Under the pieces are notes generated by a model that did no database searches, had not been told where the DNA came from, and saw only the letters and a list, made by a program, of their open reading frames with translations. Positions 1 to 4,857 of a stretch of 7,358 nucleotides of DNA are shown piece after piece. This stretch comes from Phycisphaerales bacterium (lineage in GTDB: Bacteria > Planctomycetota > Phycisphaerae > Phycisphaerales > UBA1924): the NCBI GenBank assembly GCA_020054055.1, contig JAGVLZ010000041.1:1-7358 (forward strand). The letters run 5' to 3'. The translations under genes and the position numbers were made by a program. Every line of letters begins with the position of its first letter. Position 1 is the stretch's first letter.

Positions 1-86
1 CCTTCGTCTGGACCGCGAGCGTTCAGACCATCATGGAAAAAATCCGCCGCGCACGCGCCGCACTCGATAAGGTGCCATCAGCGTGA
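1..86 (+). CDS. 3' end of an unidentified gene (5' cut by window edge)
   Basis: Frame 3 is open from the left edge to a TGA at 84-86, giving the last 27 residues, FVWTASVQTI... ending ALDKVPSA. The tail is basic and helical-looking (MEKIRRARAALDK) but too short to assign to a family. Its stop codon overlaps the GTG start of the next gene (GTGA, 83-86), which is typical of translationally coupled operon genes. It is therefore probably co-transcribed with the OmpH-like gene and may belong to envelope biogenesis, but that is inference from position only. Confidence 0.5.
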   Translation, partial: FVWTASVQTIMEKIRRARAALDKVPSA

Positions 87-706
87 AACACTACACTAGA
101 GTCCCCATCATGAAAACTCCCGACCGCATCGCCCTCTACACCCTCCTCGGCTTCGCGCTCTTCCTCGTCGCGCGTCCTTCGACCGCGCTGCCGGAAGAAG
201 CGGACGCCCCCGCGCGCATCGCCGTCTGCTCGTCGATGAAGATCGTCGACGATCTCATGGAGACCGACCGCTTCAAGCCCGCTCGCGTCGAGGTCGAGGA
301 GCAGGCTCGCGAGGAACTCCTCAAGCCGATCGTCGATACGCTGAAGGAGATCGAAGAAGAGGCCAAGGGGCTTGCCGAGAATGATCCGAAACTCCGCGAA
401 CTCGGCGAGAAACACCGCGGCCTCCAGCGCCAGGCGCAGCAGGCGACCCAGGAGATCGCCAAACGCGTCGAGATGAAAGTGGCCGAGCAACTCATCGAGT
501 GCTACCAACTCGTCCGCGCCTCCGCCGTCGCCGTCGCGGAAGAGAAGGGGTTCAACTACGTCCTCTCATCCACCGACTCGGAAGCCCCGCTGAAGACCGA
601 GCCCGTGATGAAACTCGTGCGAGACTTCCTCGCCCGCCCCGTCATCATGGCGCCGAAGGAAGTGGACATCACCGACGACGTGCGAACCGACCTGAAACTC
701 GAATGA
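83..706 (+). CDS. OmpH/Skp-family periplasmic chaperone
   Basis: This 207-residue protein resembles the OmpH/Skp family, periplasmic chaperones that hold unfolded outer-membrane proteins on the way to the BAM complex. A hydrophobic stretch at residues 17-30 (ALYTLLGFALFLVA) followed by RPSTA looks like a signal peptide. ARIAVCSSMKIVDDL (44-58) matches the family's opening beta strand. Residues 66-155 are a charged coiled-coil region rich in Glu, Lys, Arg and Gln, as expected for the Skp tentacles. The C-terminal DITDDVRTDLKLE matches the usual OmpH ending (DITxxVxxxLN). The GTG at 83 overlaps the upstream stop and has a weak AAGG upstream. An in-frame ATG at 110 would also leave the signal peptide intact and is a real alternative. 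The gene is convergent with lipB across only 37 bp. Confidence 0.75.
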   Translation: MKHYTRVPIMKTPDRIALYTLLGFALFLVARPSTALPEEADAPARIAVCSSMKIVDDLMETDRFKPARVEVEEQAREELLKPIVDTLKEIEEEAKGLAENDPKLRELGEKHRGLQRQAQQATQEIAKRVEMKVAEQLIECYQLVRASAVAVAEEKGFNYVLSSTDSEAPLKTEPVMKLVRDFLARPVIMAPKEVDITDDVRTDLKLE

Positions 707-713
707 TCCTTAG

Positions 714-772
714 CCTCCTCCCCCGGTCCTACCGGGGGAGGTGTCACGAGTCTTCGAGTGACGGAGGGGGCG
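714..772. repeat. Two-hairpin palindromic element, copy 1 (lipB 3' end)
   Basis: This 59-bp element has a first hairpin with an 11-bp perfect stem, CCTCCCCCGGT (717-727) with ACCGGGGGAGG (731-741), and a 3-nt loop. A second hairpin pairs GTCAC (743-747) with GTGAC (758-762) around the 10-nt loop GAGTCTTCGA. It ends in GGAGGGGGCG. A second copy lies at 1004-1060, with the same loop 2 and compensatory stem changes. It starts 7 bp after the ompH-like stop and covers the last nine codons and the stop of lipB. It may act as a bidirectional terminator hairpin between the convergent genes, but neither side has a T-run. Confidence 0.85.
717..741. terminator. Possible bidirectional hairpin terminator between convergent genes
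   Basis: An 11-bp, very GC-rich perfect stem with a 3-nt loop sits 10 bp past the ompH-like stop and 2 bp past the lipB stop. Placement suits termination for both genes. It lacks a U-tract in either direction, so it would be an atypical intrinsic terminator, or only an mRNA 3'-end stabiliser. The hairpin is part of the palindromic element at 714-772. Confidence 0.35.
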
Positions 773-1502
773 CGGCCGTCGCGCGACGAAACTCCCCCGC
801 CATCACCCGCTTCACCTCATCCATCGACGGGCAATCCTCCCCGAGCAGTTGTCGAAGGCTCGTCACGCCGCGCCCCGCCAATCCGCACGGCACGATCAGG
901 TCAAAGTGTTCGAGATTCGTCGTGATGTTCAGCGCAAGCCCATGCATCGTCACCCAGCGCCGGATGCGAACCCCCATCGCGCAGATCTTCGACAGGCGTC
1001 CCGCCTCCTCCCCCGCTCCCAGCGGGGGAGGTGGCCGAGTCTTCGAGGCCGGAGGGGGCGAGGCCTCGCTCACGACCCACACTCCCGTCGCCCCGCTCTC
1101 ACGTTTTCCCTCAACACCAAACCGCGCGAGGGTGGCGATCACCACATCCTCCAGCAACCGCATGTAGGCGTGCAGATTCAGCCCAAGGGTGTTGAGGTCG
1201 ATGATCGGGTACGCGACCAGTTGCCCGGGGCCGTGGTAGGTGATGTCCCCGCCGCGATCCGTCTCGCACACTTCTACCCCGGCACGCGCGAGCATCTCGG
1301 GGGTCGCGGTCAGATGCTCCCGCGCATCCGGCCGACGCGAGACCGTGATGACCGGCGGCACATGCTCGACGAAAAGTAAACGGCCGACCTCGGGCGTGCC
1401 GGCGTCGCGTAACTCAAGCACCCGAGCATGATGTTGGCGCTGCACCTCAAACGCCGCCGCGTGATCCATTTGGCCGAGTTCGATGACTTCCAACATTCGC
1501 AC
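744..1502 (-). CDS. lipB: Octanoyl-[acyl-carrier-protein]:protein N-octanoyltransferase (LipB) with an in-frame repeat insertion
   Basis: LipB moves octanoyl from acyl-ACP to the lipoyl domains of 2-oxoacid dehydrogenases and glycine cleavage H protein, the first step of lipoate synthesis in the cytoplasm. The 252-residue product has RGGDITYHGPGQ (83-94), KICAMGVRIRRWVTMHGLAL (172-191) carrying the catalytic lysine Lys172, and PCGLAGRGVTSLRQLLGED (205-223) with the acyl-thioester cysteine Cys206. Residues about 147-169 (ASPPPASKTR...GEEAGR) have no counterpart in ordinary LipB. They are encoded by a palindromic element placed in the loop just before Lys172. The last residues, APPPSLEDS and the stop, come from another copy. 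The GTG at 1502 is chosen because GAGG lies 8 nt upstream; ATG at 1496 is the alternative. It is probably third in an operon, 48 bp after the glycosyltransferase gene. Confidence 0.93.
   Translation of the reverse strand: MRMLEVIELGQMDHAAAFEVQRQHHARVLELRDAGTPEVGRLLFVEHVPPVITVSRRPDAREHLTATPEMLARAGVEVCETDRGGDITYHGPGQLVAYPIIDLNTLGLNLHAYMRLLEDVVIATLARFGVEGKRESGATGVWVVSEASPPPASKTRPPPPLGAGEEAGRLSKICAMGVRIRRWVTMHGLALNITTNLEHFDLIVPCGLAGRGVTSLRQLLGEDCPSMDEVKRVMAGEFRRATAAPPPSLEDS
1004..1060. repeat. Two-hairpin palindromic element, copy 2 (inside lipB)
   Basis: This 57-bp copy matches 714-772. Stem 1 is CCTCCCCCGCT (1007-1017) with AGCGGGGGAGG (1021-1031), loop CCC. Stem 2 is GGCC (1033-1036) with GGCC (1047-1050) around the identical loop GAGTCTTCGA. 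It ends in GGAGGGGGCG as in copy 1. Read on the minus strand it is open in the lipB frame and encodes a Pro/Gly/Glu-rich linker. It is 2 nt shorter than copy 1 because stem 2 lacks one base pair. Confidence 0.88.
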
Positions 1503-1550
1503 GCTTCACGCCTCAACGAAGTCCGGCCCGGCGCTGGCGCGTAGGGCTCG

Positions 1551-2954
1551 CTACACCCCCATCGGCACAAACCGCTCCTCCATCGCCCGCGCCGCACCCT
1601 CGTACACCCCGACGCACTTCTGCGCCGCCCCGTCCCACGTCAACCGGCGCAACTCGAACCGCCCGTGCTCGCGCAGCGTGTCGGCCAGCGGCGGGTGCCT
1701 CAGCACCGCGACAATCTTGTTCGCCATCTCGTCGATGTCCCAGAAATCGACCTTCAGCGCGTGCGTCAACACCTCCGACACGCCGGACTGCTTCGAGATG
1801 ATCACCGGCACGTCGTGGCTCATCGCCTCCAGCGGCGCGATCCCGAATGGCTCGCTCACGCTCGGCATCACATAACAATCCGCCATGCGGAACACCCGCG
1901 CCACATCCTTCCCCCGCAGAAACCCGGCAAACAAGACCTTGTGCCCGATCCCCATCTCCGCCGCGAGTTCGATCATCCGCCGCGCCATGTCGCCCGCCCC
2001 CGCGACGACGAACTTCACGTTCTCGACCTTCTCCAGCACGCGCTTCGCCGCCGCGATGAAATACTCCGGCCCCTTCTGCATCGTGATCCGCCCGAGGAAC
2101 AGCACGATGCGGTCCTTGCTCTGGATCTCGTCATCATCCGCCGGCTGCGGCCCGGAATCCACGCCGTTGTAAACAACTTCCACCTTGTCGGGATCGAGCG
2201 AATACCGCGCCGTGCAGATGCTCTTCGTGTAGTTGCTCACCGCGATGACCCTGATCGCCGCGTGCATGCCGCGGCGCTCGATGTCGTACACGCGCTGGTG
2301 TACATGCTCCCCCGAGCGGTCGAACTCCGTCGAGTGGATGTGCGCGACCATCGGCTTGCCCGTCACCTGCGCCAGCGCCATCGCCGCGGGATACGTCATC
2401 CAGTCGTGCGCGTGGATCACCTCGAACTTCAGCGACCGGCAGAGTTGCACCACCATCCGCGCGTACCGCTGGCTGTCGCCGAGCACATCGCCGTGATAGT
2501 CCGATCGGTTCCGCAGTTCGCGGACGACGTTGACGTCCACGGCTCCATCATCCGGCACCCACACCCCCGCCGCGCGGAGCGCCGCCTTTTCCGCCTCGGT
2601 CACCGAGACCTTTTCGCCGGCCGCCCCCACCGGCCCGCCCTCACCATAGGGGCTGACGCGCGTCGCGGGCAATCCATAAAACTGTGTGTGACCGAACCCT
2701 TCGAGCCGGAACTTGGTCGCCAGGTGACCGCCGCCCGCGCGCGCTCGCTGCTCCGCGATCAACCGCTCTTCCATCTCGGGGTCCGGGCTGACAAGGTCGA
2801 TGTGCGACGCCTGCGAACGGTCCACCGCTTTGGGGAGAACAAAGGTCACCTCGTGCCCGAGGCGATCGAGCGCGCAGGTCAGCCCGTGGCACGCCGTGCC
2901 GAGGCCGCCGCTGATAAAGGGAGGAAACTCCCATCCGAGCATCAGAATCCGCAC
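1551..2954 (-). CDS. GT-B fold glycosyltransferase (GT4/GT5, glycogen-synthase-like)
   Basis: A 467-residue retaining glycosyltransferase with two Rossmann-like halves. The N-terminal half opens with MRILMLGWEFPPFISGGLGT (1-20), whose GGLG loop is the nucleotide-sugar loop of the starch/glycogen synthase type. HAHDWMTYPAAMA (181-193) and HIHSTEFDRSGEH (205-217) are also typical. The C-terminal half has FLGRITMQKGPEYFI (286-300) with the Arg/Lys pair that contacts the diphosphate, and SEPFGIAPLEAMS (367-379), the E-x7-E motif (Glu368 and Glu376). Donor and acceptor cannot be read from the sequence; glucan synthesis or envelope/exopolysaccharide glycosylation are both possible. No membrane segment or signal is visible, so it is cytoplasmic. 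The start is GTG at 2954, with GAGGAG about 8 nt upstream. It lies four bases after the upstream gene's stop, so co-transcription is very likely. Confidence 0.88.
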   Translation of the reverse strand: MRILMLGWEFPPFISGGLGTACHGLTCALDRLGHEVTFVLPKAVDRSQASHIDLVSPDPEMEERLIAEQRARAGGGHLATKFRLEGFGHTQFYGLPATRVSPYGEGGPVGAAGEKVSVTEAEKAALRAAGVWVPDDGAVDVNVVRELRNRSDYHGDVLGDSQRYARMVVQLCRSLKFEVIHAHDWMTYPAAMALAQVTGKPMVAHIHSTEFDRSGEHVHQRVYDIERRGMHAAIRVIAVSNYTKSICTARYSLDPDKVEVVYNGVDSGPQPADDDEIQSKDRIVLFLGRITMQKGPEYFIAAAKRVLEKVENVKFVVAGAGDMARRMIELAAEMGIGHKVLFAGFLRGKDVARVFRMADCYVMPSVSEPFGIAPLEAMSHDVPVIISKQSGVSEVLTHALKVDFWDIDEMANKIVAVLRHPPLADTLREHGRFELRRLTWDGAAQKCVGVYEGAARAMEERFVPMGV

Positions 2955-2958
2955 GAGG

Positions 2959-3423
2959 CTACTCCTCTTCTTCTTTCATATCCCCGAGTTGCGCCAGCGC
3001 CGTCGCGTACGCCACCATGCACTTCACGACCAGCGCCGCGTCGGCCCCCGCCACCACCTTCGAACGGAAGGTGAACCGCTTCTCCGCATCCCGAAAATGC
3101 TCGATGCGCCCGAGCGGGTGATCGGTGCAGCCAGCGTCCGCTAGTTCCTCTTCCACTAACTCCATCAGGTCATCACCCGTCCACATCAGGTCGGCCTCGA
3201 TCGACTGGCTGAGATAGCGGTCGGCCGAGACCCACGAAACGAACACATCGCCCCCTTCCGAAGCGACCTCATACGCCGCATCAGGATTCGTCGCCGCCAC
3301 GCAGTGGACCACCCCCCCCCGCCGTTCGGCCAACGCGAACGCGCGCGACGCCGCCGCGAGACGAACCACCTCGTCCAGCAGCCGAACCAACCCCGGATCG
3401 ATGCCTTGCTTGACCGCCGCCAT
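2959..3423 (-). CDS. Small acidic protein, tentative YbjN-like fold
   Basis: A 154-residue acidic cytoplasmic protein starting at ATG 3423. AGGAGG lies 6 nt upstream (GAGGAGGCTTCATG on the minus strand), which decides the start. The frame is open further upstream to 3552 but only through palindromic repeat DNA. The order of elements is an N-terminal helix, strands around VVHCVAAT and GGDVFVSWVSADRYL (58-71), an acidic helix ELVEEELADAG (88-98), a strand pair near RFTFRSKVVAG (116-126), and a C-terminal helix ending in KEEEE. This alternation is reminiscent of YbjN/type III chaperone-like proteins, but no diagnostic motif is present and the assignment is weak. It is first in the operon with the glycosyltransferase and lipB. 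A nine-G tract (3312-3320) lies within the coding sequence at RRGGVV (34-39). Confidence 0.7.
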   Translation of the reverse strand: MAAVKQGIDPGLVRLLDEVVRLAAASRAFALAERRGGVVHCVAATNPDAAYEVASEGGDVFVSWVSADRYLSQSIEADLMWTGDDLMELVEEELADAGCTDHPLGRIEHFRDAEKRFTFRSKVVAGADAALVVKCMVAYATALAQLGDMKEEEE

Positions 3424-3451
3424 GAAGCCTCCTCGAAAGGTAAGGGGGGAG

Positions 3452-3480
3452 AGGATAGCACAGCGAAAACGAGGGGACAA
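3452..3480 (-). promoter_or_regulatory. Candidate sigma-70-type promoter for the YbjN-like/GT/lipB operon
   Basis: On the minus strand, TTGTCC (3475-3480) and TATCCT (3452-3457) are separated by 17 bp. An extended -10 TG precedes TATCCT (TGCTATCCT). Transcription would begin about 15-20 bp upstream of the AGGAGG ribosome site. The -35 lies within 10 bp of the large palindrome's left arm. The match is partial (TTG and C in the -35, TAT and T in the -10), so this is a prediction. Confidence 0.4.
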
Positions 3481-3489
3481 CGCACGCGC

Positions 3490-3573
3490 GAATTCCGGCA
3501 CTGGTTCACTTTGGCGGTGGCACGGGTTTGCAACCCGTGTGGTATTCGCCAAAGTGAACCAGTGCCGGAATTC
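3490..3573. repeat. 84-bp nested palindrome (perfect 27-bp arms around an inner hairpin)
   Basis: The left arm 3490-3516 begins GAATTCCGGCACTGG and ends TTTGGCG. It is the perfect reverse complement of the right arm 3547-3573. The 30-bp centre contains a second perfect inverted repeat, CACGGGTT (3521-3528) with AACCCGTG (3532-3539), loop TGC. ACGCAC occurs on both outer flanks (3480-3485 and 3585-3590) and could be a target duplication or chance. The element occupies almost half of the 191-bp divergent promoter region. No protein-coding function is visible; in-frame readings through it are low complexity. It looks like a non-autonomous mobile palindrome or a strong cruciform-forming site. Confidence 0.93.
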
Positions 3574-3602
3574 CCAAGTGAATCACGCACCAATCACTCC
3601 CC

Positions 3603-3608
3603 TACACT
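3603..3608 (+). promoter_or_regulatory. Candidate -10 for prmC, implying a leaderless transcript
   Basis: TACACT lies with its last base 7 bp before the ATG at 3615. That would put the transcription start at or next to the start codon. No Shine-Dalgarno sequence is visible in the 40 bp between the palindrome and the ATG, which fits leaderless initiation. No good -35 is visible at 16-18 bp, so the call is weak. Confidence 0.25.
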
Positions 3609-3614
3609 CTCCGC

Positions 3615-4559
3615 ATGCCCAGAGCCGGGACGACGCCATCCACCCCTTCCGTTCCCGCTCAATGGACCACGCGGTCACTCCTCAAGTGGATGGCCTCCGC
3701 CTTCACCGAGAAGGGGCTCGATTCACCGCGACTCTGCGCCGAACTGCTCCTCGCCCACGTCATCGGCTGCGACCGCCTCCGCCTCTACATGGACGCCGAC
3801 CGCCCGGCCGCACCCCTCGAACGCGAAACGCTCCGCGGCCTCGTCGCCCGCGCCCTGAAGCACGAACCCGTGCAATACCTCGTCGGCGAAGCGTGGTTCT
3901 TCTCGCTGCCGTTTCATGTCGACAAGCGCGTCCTTATCCCGCGCTCATGCACCGAGACCATCGTCGAGCACATCCTTCAGCATCACCGCGCCGAGCCGGG
4001 ATTCGCGCCGGGTGGAGCCGTGACCCTCGCGGACATCTGCACCGGCTCGGGGTGCATCGCGGTGGCGCTGCTCAAGAATCTTCCGAATGCGCACGCCGCG
4101 GCGGTGGACATCTCGAAAGATGCCCTGGCCGTCGCGCGCGACAACGCCGAGAGGCACAAGGTCATCGACCGCCTCGACCTCCTCGAAGGCGACCTCCTGA
4201 ATCCGCTCGTCGGACACCCTTCGGGCCAGCAACTCCACTACCTCGTCGCGAACCCTCCCTACATCCCCGACGCCGAGTGGGACAGCGCCGATCCCGCGAA
4301 GGCCGTCGGGCCGAACGTCAAGGGATTCGAGCCCGAACTCGCCCTCCGCGGCGGCCCCGACGGCCTGCGATTCGTCCGCCCGCTCATCGAGCACGCGCCG
4401 AAGAACCTTCGCGCCGGAGGCACGCTGATGATCGAGATCGCCGCGTCAACCGCCGACGCCGCACTCGCCCAGGCCACCGCAAACCCCATGCTCGCCTCGC
4501 CAAGCGTCATCAACGACCTCGAAGGCCACCCACGCGTGCTGCTCGCGTCGAAGGCCTAG
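3615..4559 (+). CDS. prmC: Peptide chain release factor N5-glutamine methyltransferase (PrmC/HemK)
   Basis: PrmC methylates the glutamine of the GGQ motif of release factors RF1 and RF2, using S-adenosylmethionine, and so supports efficient translation termination in the cytoplasm. The 314-residue product has the N-terminal helical domain (about 18-85), then PVQYLVGEAWFF (85-96) and VLIPRSCTETIVE (106-118), which corresponds to the family's LIPRPETE segment with Ser-Cys replacing Pro-Glu. DICTGSGCIAVALL (140-153) is the SAM-binding motif I, and NPPYIPD (213-219) is the catalytic NPPY signature. GGPDGLRF (246-253) is the conserved substrate-side motif. Residues 1-15 are a Pro/Thr/Ser-rich extension with no family equivalent, and there is no visible ribosome site. 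The real start could be slightly downstream. It is divergent from the YbjN-like gene. Confidence 0.95.
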   Translation: MPRAGTTPSTPSVPAQWTTRSLLKWMASAFTEKGLDSPRLCAELLLAHVIGCDRLRLYMDADRPAAPLERETLRGLVARALKHEPVQYLVGEAWFFSLPFHVDKRVLIPRSCTETIVEHILQHHRAEPGFAPGGAVTLADICTGSGCIAVALLKNLPNAHAAAVDISKDALAVARDNAERHKVIDRLDLLEGDLLNPLVGHPSGQQLHYLVANPPYIPDAEWDSADPAKAVGPNVKGFEPELALRGGPDGLRFVRPLIEHAPKNLRAGGTLMIEIAASTADAALAQATANPMLASPSVINDLEGHPRVLLASKA

Positions 4560-4816
4560 CACCCTCGAAGTGCGCTGCTCTCCCCGGCGATCCGTGATCG
4601 ACCCCCGCCAAGCCGGACCCATTCTGTCTTGTCAACCGTCCGAGAACACACTCGGGTTCATTGCACAGTCCGGCCAGGTCGTTCGCTGCATGGTTCGACC
4701 CGGCCGCGGGCCACTCCCTCATCAAGAACCCCCGTGCTCCGCCCGATCACACCGATTGACGGTGGCCCCTCACCCCTCCCTGGGGGATTGCAACTCTGCC
4801 GCCGCGGAGGCTCGCC
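4560..4816. other. Intergenic region between prmC and the PilZ gene
   Basis: These 257 bp hold no credible gene on either strand. A small weak hairpin follows prmC (CGATC 4588-4592 with GATCG 4596-4600) with no T-run. The middle (4612-4768) has several inverted repeats described separately. The right end has GGAGG at 4806-4810, the ribosome site for the next gene. No tRNA, tmRNA, SRP RNA or c-di-GMP riboswitch hallmarks were recognised. Confidence 0.6.
4612..4768. other. Possible structured RNA or leader with alternative stems
   Basis: Three perfect or near-perfect pairings follow each other. Stem A is GCCGGAC (4612-4618) with GTCCGGC (4668-4674), enclosing a smaller hairpin CCGAG (4640-4644)/CTCGG (4651-4655). 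Stem B is CGGCC-A-GGTCG (4671-4681) with CGACC-C-GGCCG (4696-4706). Stem C is GGGCCAC (4708-4714) with GTGGCCC (4762-4768). A and B share 4671-4674 and so are mutually exclusive, as in attenuator-like leaders. High GC makes chance pairing likely enough that strand and function are left open. Confidence 0.3.
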
Positions 4817-4857
4817 GTGCCCGCAACACGATCCAGAACCGAGAACTGGCGGCAGAG
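4794..4857 (+). promoter_or_regulatory. Inverted repeat enclosing the ribosome site and start codon of the PilZ gene
   Basis: CTCTGCCGCC (4794-4803) and GGCGGCAGAG (4848-4857) form a perfect 10-bp inverted repeat. The 44-nt loop contains GGAGG (4806-4810) and the GTG start (4817). A further GCGG/CCGC pairing (4804-4807 with 4821-4824) would directly cover the ribosome site and start. It could limit translation, but no ligand or protein partner is evident. Confidence 0.35.

Noticed and set aside
1665..3074. A 469-codon open frame on the plus strand opposite the glycosyltransferase gene.
   Set aside because: Its product is His/Arg/Pro/Leu-rich with no recognisable motif, as expected for the antisense of a high-GC gene, and the minus strand encodes a clear GT-B enzyme.
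3424..3552. N-terminal extension of the YbjN-like protein to a start at 3552.
   Set aside because: The extension would be translated from the palindrome and its flank, is low complexity, and skips the ideal AGGAGG-ATG at 3423.
3401..4597. A 398-codon plus-strand frame overlapping the palindrome and prmC.
   Set aside because: The product is extremely Arg/Pro-rich and overlaps the unmistakable PrmC motifs in another frame.
4596..4660. Minus strand resembles the 3' end of RNase P RNA (GACAGAA ... CCGGCUU).
   Set aside because: The resemblance needs a 5-nt insertion between the two motifs. The universal 5' core (GGAAAGUCC-type segment) is absent upstream, where a full RNA would also overlap the PilZ gene.
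4560..4816. c-di-GMP riboswitch upstream of the PilZ gene.
   Set aside because: No GEMM-type hallmarks were found in the gap; only generic GC-rich stems are visible.
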